Below are positions 25,747 through 33,291 of a stretch of 64,000 nucleotides of DNA, one piece after another. How positions within the stretch are numbered: the stretch's first letter is position 1; each line of letters begins with the position of its first letter. The position numbers and the translations under genes were made by a program. Source of the DNA: an uncultured Christensenella sp. (lineage in GTDB: Bacteria; Bacillota; Clostridia; Christensenellales; CAG-917); the NCBI GenBank assembly GCA_910578325.1, contig CAJTQT010000001.1, positions 310,001 through 374,000 of the forward strand, given 5' to 3'. The notes under the pieces were generated by a model that was given only the letters and a program-made list of their open reading frames with translations, ran no database searches and had not been told where the DNA came from.

Positions 25747-27632
25747 ATTCGTCTTACAATGGCGATTCTGTCAATTCCCGCCATATCCTTTACAATTTGC
25801 GTATCGTACGCCTTAAAAATCTCTCTTATACTCTCCGCCTGATTGACGCCGAACTCCATAAGCAGAACTCCGCCTTCCGAAAGATGCGAATCGAGACCCT
25901 CTGCGATCATGCGATAAAATCTGAGCCCGTCGCCGCCGCCGTCAAGCGCGATAACAGGTTCGAAGTCCTTCACCTTCGCGTCGAGCGAACTTATGTCAGA
26001 AGTAGGAATATACGGCGGATTCGAAACAATCACGTCGAATAATCTCCCGTCAAGCGCGCTCCATATATCGCTCGATACGAAATCCACCGTCGCGCCGTTA
26101 TTCAGGGCGTTTGCTTTCGCCACCTGTAAAGCCTGCGCGCTCACATCCGTCGCGCAAACCTCCGCGTTCGTTTTCAACGCAACCGTAACTGCAATCGCGC
26201 CGCTTCCGGTACACAAATCGAGCACTTTCACTCTTCCGTTATCAAATTCGACACCGTTTTCGTCCGTCCCGCAATGGTCGGATTGTCTTCGCGCAATCTG
26301 CTCAATCGTCTTTTCGACAAGTTCTTCCGTTTCCGGTCTGGGGATAAGCACTCCTCCGTTAACGGCAAATTTTATGCCGTAAAATTCCGTATTGCCCAGC
26401 GCGTATTGCAAAGGCTTTCCGTCGGACATACGCTCTGCCACTTCCGCCGCTGCGTCATACTGCGCTTTCGTCAAAGTTTTGAGAGTCGGAAGCAAACTGC
26501 GTTTAACTCCCGTAACCTCGGCTATTATCCAGTCTATATCCGCTCCGTCCGCGCACCGCGCAATATCTTCCAATCGCTTTCTCGCCACTCCGTACGGCAC
26601 GCTTATATCGAATTTGCGTTCGGGCAGATTCGGATTAGCGTCCATTTCCATAACCGTTTTAAACGCCGTAATGGAAACTTCGAGCATATCGTCGGTGGGT
26701 TCTTTGGTAGTAAGTTTTTGCAACGCCATCCCCGGAGCGCGAAGTATACGCACAAAAAGGCAGTCGCTCTTTGCAAGGAGTTTAAGCAGTTCGTATGACA
26801 CTCCCGCCACAACCGGCAGAAACAGCAACTTAAACCCGAGTTTTATAAGCGCGTCGAGAGCCTTGTTTCCGACAAGCAGTCCGCACTTTTCAAGCATAAA
26901 ATTGATAAGCACGAATACGAGTATACTCACCGCAACCACAAAAAACAGAAACGTCGTTCCGCAACGGCTGTGTTCGCGCTTCATCTTCTTCGCGTTTTCC
27001 ACCGTCAGTTCAAGCCCGTGCTCGTAACAGGTTATGACTTTATGCTCCGCTCCGTGATACATAAATACTCTGCGCACGTCCTTCATCAGCGTCACAAGCA
27101 GAATATACAGCACGAATATCGTCAGCATTATTCCGCCCTCTATGAGGCTGTACCACAGACTTTTGAGCGAACTTGCCGCGATCGCCGCTATATTGTCGCA
27201 AATCAATCCCGCAAGAAAGTTAGGCAAAAATACAAACAGCCCGACCGCAAGCAGTATTCCCAGAACGACGGAGAATCCCATAAGCACGTTCATCGGATTG
27301 ATTTTTAGTTTGTCCGCCATCCACTTGTCAAGTTTAGACGGTTCTGCAAAATCTCCGTAAACCTCTGCGGAGCGCAGTATTATCCCCGTTCCCTGAAAAA
27401 GTTGGGATACGAGGTTTACAACCCCTCTCACAAAAGGCAAACGGAAAAACGCGTTTTTCTCTTTCGCGCTTTTTATATACTTGCTCTCTACGGTTATGTC
27501 GCCGCTCGGCGCGCGAACCGCGGTTGCAATCGAATGCGAGCCTTTCATCATCACGCCTTCGAGCACAGCCTGTCCGCCTATCGACGTACGTCTGACCGCT
27601 TTTGATTTTTCCTTCTTTTCTTTTTCCGACAT
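25743..27632 (-). CDS. prmC: YqhQ (DUF1385) - PrmC fusion: release-factor glutamine methyltransferase
   Basis: A single 629-residue frame joins two normally separate proteins. Residues ~15-320 are a DUF1385/YqhQ membrane protein: [13 protein letters not shown], several hydrophobic helices, [13 protein letters not shown]. Residues ~345-629 are PrmC: an N-terminal helical domain, [10 protein letters not shown], the SAM site [12 protein letters not shown] and the catalytic NPPY. PrmC methylates the GGQ glutamine of RF1/RF2. In related genomes rpmE, yqhQ, prmC and prfA are consecutive genes, so the fusion keeps that order. No ribosome site precedes ATG 27632; TTGAGG plus AATAAT four bases before it may give a near-leaderless transcript. 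Confidence 0.9.
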   Translation of the reverse strand: MSEKEKKEKSKAVRRTSIGGQAVLEGVMMKGSHSIATAVRAPSGDITVESKYIKSAKEKNAFFRLPFVRGVVNLVSQLFQGTGIILRSAEVYGDFAEPSKLDKWMADKLKINPMNVLMGFSVVLGILLAVGLFVFLPNFLAGLICDNIAAIAASSLKSLWYSLIEGGIMLTIFVLYILLVTLMKDVRRVFMYHGAEHKVITCYEHGLELTVENAKKMKREHSRCGTTFLFFVVAVSILVFVLINFMLEKCGLLVGNKALDALIKLGFKLLFLPVVAGVSYELLKLLAKSDCLFVRILRAPGMALQKLTTKEPTDDMLEVSITAFKTVMEMDANPNLPERKFDISVPYGVARKRLEDIARCADGADIDWIIAEVTGVKRSLLPTLKTLTKAQYDAAAEVAERMSDGKPLQYALGNTEFYGIKFAVNGGVLIPRPETEELVEKTIEQIARRQSDHCGTDENGVEFDNGRVKVLDLCTGSGAIAVTVALKTNAEVCATDVSAQALQVAKANALNNGATVDFVSSDIWSALDGRLFDVIVSNPPYIPTSDISSLDAKVKDFEPVIALDGGGDGLRFYRMIAEGLDSHLSEGGVLLMEFGVNQAESIREIFKAYDTQIVKDMAGIDRIAIVRRI

Positions 27633-27872
27633 TTTAATTATTTGAATAAGTGGATTCTTTCCTCAAACCTTAGTTGAATTGTAATTCCGCAAAAACCGGG
27701 ATTCCACTCGCTTTTGCGCCCTTACGCCGATATCGAAAGCAATTCGATCTCGGCAGACGTTTGCGCTTATAGCAAGACTCGCATTCCTAAAATTTTATAG
27801 TTGCAATCCATTATGAAAATGCGATTTTGCGTGCCGCAGCGAAACAAGGCATAACACTCGGCGCAAACATTA

Positions 27873-27911
27873 TAGAAAATGCAGGCACCTATACAAAGAT
27901 AAGTGCCTGCA
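27873..27911 (-). terminator. Terminator of rpmE
   Basis: Nine-bp stem TGCAGGCAC / GTGCCTGCA (27880-27888 / 27903-27911) directly after the rpmE stop, followed on the minus strand by TTTTCTATAA. Confidence 0.75.
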
Positions 27912-27917
27912 TCGTCA

Positions 27918-28124
27918 TCAGTTGAGATTGTATCTCTTCTTGAATTTGTCAACGCGTCCGCCGGTATCGACAAGTTTCTGCTTGCCCGTAAAATAAGGAT
28001 GGCACTTAGAGCAGATTTCAACTTTCATTTCGGAAACGTCCTTAGTCGTACCCGTCTTGAAAGTGTGTCCGCAAGCGCAGGTGACGGTGACGTCGTGATA
28101 CTGAGGATGAATACCTTCTTTCAT
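27918..28124 (-). CDS. rpmE: 50S ribosomal protein L31 (zinc-ribbon form)
   Basis: 68 residues starting [11 protein letters not shown], with Cys residues in CACGHTF and [11 protein letters not shown] forming the zinc-binding C+ type of bL31. An ideal ribosome site (AGGAGAACTCAG) and a perfect-consensus promoter precede it, and a terminator follows. It sits upstream of the yqhQ-prmC fusion and prfA, the conserved gene order. Confidence 0.97.
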   Translation of the reverse strand: MKEGIHPQYHDVTVTCACGHTFKTGTTKDVSEMKVEICSKCHPYFTGKQKLVDTGGRVDKFKKRYNLN

Positions 28125-28199
28125 CTGAGTTCTCCTGAATTCGTTTTTTTACATCCACACGCGCCAAACACTTACGCGTATATGATATAAAGTTTCTTT

Positions 28200-28228
28200 A
28201 TTATACACGTCAATCTCGGTTATGTCAA
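28200..28228 (-). promoter_or_regulatory. Consensus promoter of rpmE
   Basis: TTGACA (28228-28223), 17-base spacer, TATAAT (28205-28200): a full sigma-70/sigma-A consensus match, with a leader of about 70 bases. Confidence 0.9.
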
Positions 28229-28241
28229 ACGCTTTTTCTCA

Positions 28242-28961
28242 TTAAGCGCGCCCGTCGAGAATGATTTTAAGCAATTCGTTTCTTATATCGGCAAGGTCAA
28301 CGTCGTCAAGCCGTCTGTTCAACTTATCCGAGCCTATGCTCCCCGAGTGAATTATTTCAACGGGATTTCCCGCTAAAACGTAATAATCGTCGGCTACGAG
28401 CAGGCACTCGTCAATCGCGTGAGTTACAAAAATTACGGTGCGGTTCTGCATCTGATTGAGCAAAATCAAATGTCTTAACAGTCTCGTTTTGAGCGCGGTA
28501 TCCAGTGCCTTAAACGGCTCGTCGAGCAACAGAATGTCGCTGGGATACAGATACGCTCTCGCCATCGCCACGCGCTGCGCCTGTCCGCCGCTGAGCATTG
28601 TCGGCAGTTTGTTTTTCAGGTCGGAAATTTCAAGCAATTCCAGCATTTCGTCAATGAGTTTTCTGCGCTCGTTTTTATCCTTATAAACTGCTCTTAACAC
28701 CAAATCAAGGTTTTTATACACCGTAATCGACGGTATCAACCTGTCGTTCTGGAAAATATAACTTATTCCCCCGCCGTCGGCTTCAATCTCTCCGCCGAAA
28801 TCTACAAGCCCTGCAACCGCGTTAAGCAGAGTTGTTTTTCCAACCCCGCTGCCCCCTAAAATGACGCTTATTTTACGTTCCTCGAAATCCGCGGAAAAAT
28901 TTTTAAATACGGTTTCTTCGCCGTAAGCCACGTTCAGATCAGAAATACTTACCCCCGACAT
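28242..28961 (-). CDS. ABC transporter ATP-binding protein (NitT/TauT type)
   Basis: 239-residue ATPase of an importer. Walker A GGSGVGKTT, Q-loop SYIFQNDRL, signature LSGGQAQRVAMARA, Walker B ILLLDEPFKALD and switch His VTHAIDE are all intact. Start chosen at ATG 28961, preceded by GGGAGGTTG; it overlaps the permease stop by 13 bases. An in-frame start at 29003 lacks that site. It is the last gene of the regulator/SBP/permease/ATPase run. Closest in pattern to SsuB/TauB/ThiZ; the substrate is not deducible. Confidence 0.93.
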   Translation of the reverse strand: MSGVSISDLNVAYGEETVFKNFSADFEERKISVILGGSGVGKTTLLNAVAGLVDFGGEIEADGGGISYIFQNDRLIPSITVYKNLDLVLRAVYKDKNERRKLIDEMLELLEISDLKNKLPTMLSGGQAQRVAMARAYLYPSDILLLDEPFKALDTALKTRLLRHLILLNQMQNRTVIFVTHAIDECLLVADDYYVLAGNPVEIIHSGSIGSDKLNRRLDDVDLADIRNELLKIILDGRA

Positions 28962-29737
28962 CTGGCAACCTCCCACACCTTTTTGAGTATAGCGACGATC
29001 CATTCAAGTACAAAACTGAAAACTATCGCGACAAGCGTCCAGGCGAGCAGATAACTCGCGTCGTACGAAGCGTATGCAACCTGAATTTTTCCGCCTATAC
29101 TTCGCGCTACGTTTGCAAGGATCTCGGATGCCACCACCACTTTAAGCGTCAGCGACAGCGTTGCTCTTCCCGTATCGAAAAGACCGTCCGCAATACAGGG
29201 CAGGTAGATAAATCTTATTCTGTCGACAGCCCGTACGTTATACAGTTTAGCCATTTTCAGCAAATCTCTGTCCACTTCGACTATCGCGCTGTAAAATGCG
29301 GAATACATCAACGGAAACGCAATCAGAAATCCCACCGCTATCGCCATAGTATCGCTATCGGTAAACGCGTAGAGTATGAGTATGACCGCAACCGTCGGCG
29401 CCGCGCGCAGAATAGAAACCAAAGGCGATAAAATCCTGTGCAACGGATTGAACAATCCTGCAAGCGATGCGAGCATCAGCGCAAGCACAAACGACGTTAT
29501 AAAACATATTGCCGTTCTTATCAGCGTCGCGCACACGCTCAGCCAAAAACCCTTTTCGCTCCCCAACGCAAAAAATCTGTCCAGAACAACGTCGGGCATA
29601 GGAAGCACCTGCGCGTTGCTTTTGATTTTTGCCGCGACAGCCCAAACAGCCAGCGCAATCGCAAACGCAAGCAAGGGATAAAAAATATTGAGGGCAACGC
29701 GTTTTGCCGTTTTTTTATCTATGTTTATTTTCAACAT
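28949..29737 (-). CDS. ABC transporter permease (NitT/TauT type)
   Basis: 262 residues with about six transmembrane helices. The binding-protein-dependent permease domain includes the region SILRAAPTVAVILILYAF and an EAA-like loop (KLYNVRAVDRIRFIYLPCI). It belongs with the ATPase downstream (13-base overlap) and the binding protein upstream (76-base gap). Confidence 0.92.
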   Translation of the reverse strand: MLKINIDKKTAKRVALNIFYPLLAFAIALAVWAVAAKIKSNAQVLPMPDVVLDRFFALGSEKGFWLSVCATLIRTAICFITSFVLALMLASLAGLFNPLHRILSPLVSILRAAPTVAVILILYAFTDSDTMAIAVGFLIAFPLMYSAFYSAIVEVDRDLLKMAKLYNVRAVDRIRFIYLPCIADGLFDTGRATLSLTLKVVVASEILANVARSIGGKIQVAYASYDASYLLAWTLVAIVFSFVLEWIVAILKKVWEVARCRG

Positions 29738-29813
29738 CAGTCACTTTTACAGACGATCCGCAAGACGGCGCGGCGCACATCAAACGCCCCGTTCGCCGTC
29801 GCGCGCTTTACGT

Positions 29814-30809
29814 TCAGAATATCAGTTCTCTTGCCGCGTCCCAGTCTATCTCATTGCCTTTATTGTCCTTAGGCATTACGTTTTTGAGGAAAGCGACTAC
29901 TCTGTTTTGATTTTCCTTGTCAATTCTCTGTGCGTTTATCGAGCATCTCGGAATACTTGCCGCAGGGAAAACCGCCGCCTCGTACAAATTCGCTTTTACG
30001 TATTCCTGCACCTCGGCGGGATTTGACGTAACCCACTCTTTGCTTGCCGCAAGTTCGTCAAACAGCGCGTTCATAAATTCCCCGTTTTCATATAGCGACG
30101 TCCGCACGAAAAGCCCTGCCTGAGGATAATTCTCGCCGTTGATTTCGGGATTGACGTTTTTGTATTCCGCCTGCATATCCATTTCGGCATTGAGACCGAG
30201 CGCTCCTTTCAACTGGGTTGCCGCAGGCTCTCCCACGACGGCGTAATCGACGCTGCCGCCCGCAAGAAGTTGCCTTGCCGCAGGTCCGTCGGAAACGTAT
30301 CTGACAAGCGCCTGATTACCCGACGGAGTTCCGTCGCTAATCAACTCGATACCGTTGTTGGACATAACGTATCTGAACACAAGTCCGGGCACTCCCGTCT
30401 GTCCTATACAGGCGATTTTCTTGCCTTTGATATCCTCGAAAGTCAACTCGTTTGAACCGTCCTTTTTCCCGATCATATACAGACTTCCGTCAACGGCAAC
30501 GCTCACGAGTTTATAATCCGAACCGGTTCTTATAAGATTTGCGCCGCCGTTTACAGGCATAATAACCAGATCCGCCTTTCCGTCCGCCAACTCCGACGAA
30601 ATATTCAATGACGAAACTATCGCATAATCCACCGTTTTTCCGCCGATATTTCCGCCGAGTCTGGCAATAGCGAGAGCAGGCGTACCTTCGGGAGCGGCAA
30701 ATCTCAAATCCGCTCCGCCCGTCCGATTGCAGGCAACAATGCCCGCCGACATCGCGGCAATTACGGCAATCATTGCCACCAACGTTATAATTTTTGCAAA
30801 TTTTTTCAT
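29814..30809 (-). CDS. ABC transporter substrate-binding lipoprotein (NitT/TauT type)
   Basis: 331 residues. Signal peptide with lipobox GIVAC (Cys27), then a type II periplasmic-binding fold: APEGTPALAIARL, the early loop DLVIMPVNGGANLI, GKKIACIGQTGVPG and DYAVVGEPAATQL. Such proteins capture small anions, sulfonates, thiamine precursors or riboflavin; nothing here separates these. AAGAGGTGCAGAT lies before the ATG. It is preceded by the TM1266-family regulator (about 105 bases), and probably shares its leader and promoter. Confidence 0.88.
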   Translation of the reverse strand: MKKFAKIITLVAMIAVIAAMSAGIVACNRTGGADLRFAAPEGTPALAIARLGGNIGGKTVDYAIVSSLNISSELADGKADLVIMPVNGGANLIRTGSDYKLVSVAVDGSLYMIGKKDGSNELTFEDIKGKKIACIGQTGVPGLVFRYVMSNNGIELISDGTPSGNQALVRYVSDGPAARQLLAGGSVDYAVVGEPAATQLKGALGLNAEMDMQAEYKNVNPEINGENYPQAGLFVRTSLYENGEFMNALFDELAASKEWVTSNPAEVQEYVKANLYEAAVFPAASIPRCSINAQRIDKENQNRVVAFLKNVMPKDNKGNEIDWDAARELIF

Positions 30810-30914
30810 ATCTGCACCTCTTAAATTTATTCTGATTTAGCACCTTTAACCGCAAAGTTTACACAATCCGCATTTTATATGGCGATTAAAGACTCACAAC
30901 TATTAGTTTTGCCT

Positions 30915-31169
30915 TTATTCCGACATTTCAAAAGACGTAAGCGCGGATTTCACCGACAAATCGGAAAACTGTCCCAGTCTGCCCGTAAGCGCGGAAATAC
31001 GCTCCTGTGTCCCCTCCACGATAAGCGCAATGGTATTTACACCCTCGCGAGGCACGCCCATTCTTCCTATAATGATATCTGCAAACTCACTCAGCACGTT
31101 TTGCATTTTGGAAACCACCGCGCGGTCACCTTTGACAACTATACCGACTACGCCGATTCTGCTTGCCAT
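30915..31169 (-). CDS. TM1266-family (iron-only hydrogenase system) putative regulator
   Basis: 84-residue ferredoxin-fold protein resembling the C-terminal domain of NikR. MASRIGVVGIVVKGDRA, EFADIIIGRMGVP, TIALIVEGTQERISALTGRL and the final SALTSFE match the TM1266 family, usually encoded beside the [FeFe]-hydrogenase maturases hydE, hydF and hydG. None of those is here; it leads an ABC importer instead. Start at ATG 31169, eight bases after GGAGG; a GTG nine bases upstream is less likely. It lies behind a ~200-base leader holding a terminator. Confidence 0.8.
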   Translation of the reverse strand: MASRIGVVGIVVKGDRAVVSKMQNVLSEFADIIIGRMGVPREGVNTIALIVEGTQERISALTGRLGQFSDLSVKSALTSFEMSE

Positions 31170-31228
31170 CTTCTGCACCTCCGTATTCTCGTTTATCTTA
31201 CCCGATTCCCGCGTCTTTCACGAGGTAT

Positions 31229-31258
31229 GAAAAAACGTTGCCGCATAAGACGGCAACG
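31229..31258 (-). terminator. Terminator within the leader of the TM1266/ABC operon
   Basis: Perfect 8-bp stem CGTTGCCG / CGGCAACG (31258-31251 / 31243-31236) followed by TTTTTT on the minus strand. It could also end transcripts of the upstream lipoprotein gene. Confidence 0.8.
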
Positions 31259-31380
31259 CAAAAACGCTGTTCAAATATCCGTCTTACACTCCGAACTTTC
31301 GCCATATACGCATCGCTTCGGTTTTCACTTACGCTCCGCAACATTCTCGGCGTTCATCGTTTCAGATAACTCTGTTCTCC
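31229..31380 (-). promoter_or_regulatory. Structured leader, candidate attenuator or riboswitch
   Basis: The region from the predicted +1 (about 31378) to the intrinsic terminator. TAAGACGG (31286-31279) is an exact complement of CCGTCTTA (31253-31246), which overlaps the 5' arm and loop of the terminator, giving an alternative pairing that would open the top of the terminator stem. An upstream stem CCGAA/TTCGG and other inverted repeats precede it. It does not match any riboswitch class I can recall. Confidence 0.45.
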
Positions 31381-31384
31381 GTTA

Positions 31385-31413
31385 AGTTTACTATTTTATA
31401 TACTCGCTGTCAA
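31385..31413 (-). promoter_or_regulatory. Promoter of the TM1266/ABC operon
   Basis: TTGACA (31413-31408), 17-base spacer, TAAACT (31390-31385), immediately after the stop codon of the upstream lipoprotein gene. Confidence 0.65.
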
Positions 31414-31419
31414 CCGAAA

Positions 31420-33234
31420 TCATTCCGCCTTACTCTGGGACAGCAATCCGACAATGCCTATAATTCTGCTGTTTTTCACCGCTGTCATAAACTCTTTAAA
31501 CTCCGCGTCGCTAATATCCGCGCTAAAAAGCGGCATTTGTGCAACCGTTTTCAACGCCGCGTTGCTCTCACAGTTGGTGTCGTAAAACTCGTTTATAAAC
31601 TTGCTCAAATCCTCCGCCGTCTTATCGAGGCAAGCGTCCACAGTCTTGTTTATCTGCTTTAAGCCCTCGCTCAGATAATATTTCGCCCACGCCTGAGTGT
31701 TCGTAAACTCATTGAACGGATTTGCGATTTTAAACGATTTAAAGAACGAAGCGGCATATTGAAGTTTTGAAAAACTTCCGTTCGCGCCCGCGTTTCCCGT
31801 TTTATTATCCTCAAACCAAACGTTATATGCCTGTCTGAACTTTTCAAAACTGTTGTCCGAAATCATAAGAAATACGCTTATCATTGTCTGAACGGTATCT
31901 TTATCCATAATCTCGGGATGCACCGCCAGAAGAACGTCTTCGAGGTTTATGTTGCCGTCTTCGGGCAGGTCAAATATGTTCGACATATTCAGCACAAGGT
32001 CAATCCCTATCAGCGGTATAGATTTTTGGTAATCGCCTTTACTCTGTCCCGCAAGTTCAGTAATAATCTCAGTCAATTGATTTTCAGAAAAAGTTTCTTT
32101 AACTTCAAGCATTGCCTTTGCGACAATAATCGACAGATTTGCGATTTCGGCGTTGTCGTTCAAACCGTTTTTATAGCACTCTCTTAACTGTCCGACAAAC
32201 TCCTCGCTGTCGAAAATCTCTCCCGCCGCATAAGCGATATCGCACAGCGCGGGGATAACGTCGACGAGCATATAAGCCGACTTTGCATATTGCAAAATCT
32301 GCGAGAATATGACGGACGGCACCGCGCCGTTGTCGAATTTTTCTATAACCAGCGCAAACGCCCTGTTCAAATCGGAAACCGCATCGCCTTGAAGAGCCTC
32401 TTTTAAATCCGACAGATTAGAGCGGAAAGTGCCGACAAGCGTAACGATTTCACCCGTGCTTATATCCGCAAGCGCGCCCTCTCCTCCTCCGAGTATCGCC
32501 TCAAACAAATCCTCGCTGCCCGCTCCCAACGAAATGTTATAAGCAAACGAAACAAGTTCGCTAAGCGGCGTCTTAGCGCGGCCGAAAGCGGCAAGCATAT
32601 TTTCACGCTCCGCGGAAGTCGGAACAAAATTTTGTTTTGCGGCGTTCATATCGGCAATATACTCGCCGATTTCGGCCTTTTTATCTGCCGTAACCCCCGC
32701 GAGCGACCGCACGTCTTCGAGAGTCGATATTATAGAATCGATAACCGCTCCGCTGTCCGTAACCAAAGCGCAGAGAAGGTCGTATACAAGATTCGATATA
32801 TCGGTAGCGGTAAAGTTTACGGATTTCAGCAGAGGTATCAAAAGTTCCGCATTTTCGTTAAAATCGGACATAAGTTTCTCCCCGTCGTCCGATTGCATAA
32901 AGTTTGCGAAACTGCGCAGTTTTCCCGTTTGCAACTGCGAATCTATAAGCACGTCTTCAATAAGTCCGAACCAACTTGAAACTACAACGTAATCACCCGC
33001 TTTTTCAAGAGCCGCTATGTCCGAAACCGATTCGATTCCGCTCCACTTCTCCTCTATCGAGGACAGAAAAACTTCTTTAACGGCGTCGACGCTCTCCGTC
33101 CGTTCACGCCTATCACGCTCAATCCGTTCGTTTTCGTCGTCCTTCGGATTGCACGCAAACAACATACTTGCCGTCATTGTCAATACAAGTATCGCCGTTA
33201 TAAGGGATAATATTTTAATTATTCTGTTTTTCAT
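31420..33234 (-). CDS. Helical surface lipoprotein, function unknown (604 aa)
   Basis: The signal peptide ends in lipobox MLFAC (Cys28), then comes a highly charged linker (ENERIERDRRERTE) before a largely alpha-helical ectodomain of about 550 residues. No recognised catalytic motif. GAGAGGAATT precedes the ATG. It lies 57 bases downstream of the FtsX-type permease and may be a partner of that ABC system, as lipoproteins often are for MacB-type exporters (inference). Confidence 0.75.
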   Translation of the reverse strand: MKNRIIKILSLITAILVLTMTASMLFACNPKDDENERIERDRRERTESVDAVKEVFLSSIEEKWSGIESVSDIAALEKAGDYVVVSSWFGLIEDVLIDSQLQTGKLRSFANFMQSDDGEKLMSDFNENAELLIPLLKSVNFTATDISNLVYDLLCALVTDSGAVIDSIISTLEDVRSLAGVTADKKAEIGEYIADMNAAKQNFVPTSAERENMLAAFGRAKTPLSELVSFAYNISLGAGSEDLFEAILGGGEGALADISTGEIVTLVGTFRSNLSDLKEALQGDAVSDLNRAFALVIEKFDNGAVPSVIFSQILQYAKSAYMLVDVIPALCDIAYAAGEIFDSEEFVGQLRECYKNGLNDNAEIANLSIIVAKAMLEVKETFSENQLTEIITELAGQSKGDYQKSIPLIGIDLVLNMSNIFDLPEDGNINLEDVLLAVHPEIMDKDTVQTMISVFLMISDNSFEKFRQAYNVWFEDNKTGNAGANGSFSKLQYAASFFKSFKIANPFNEFTNTQAWAKYYLSEGLKQINKTVDACLDKTAEDLSKFINEFYDTNCESNAALKTVAQMPLFSADISDAEFKEFMTAVKNSRIIGIVGLLSQSKAE

Positions 33235-33291
33235 AATTCCTCTCCGATAGCAAATACTCCCTCTTTCGGGATATCGAATTTTGTTTATACT

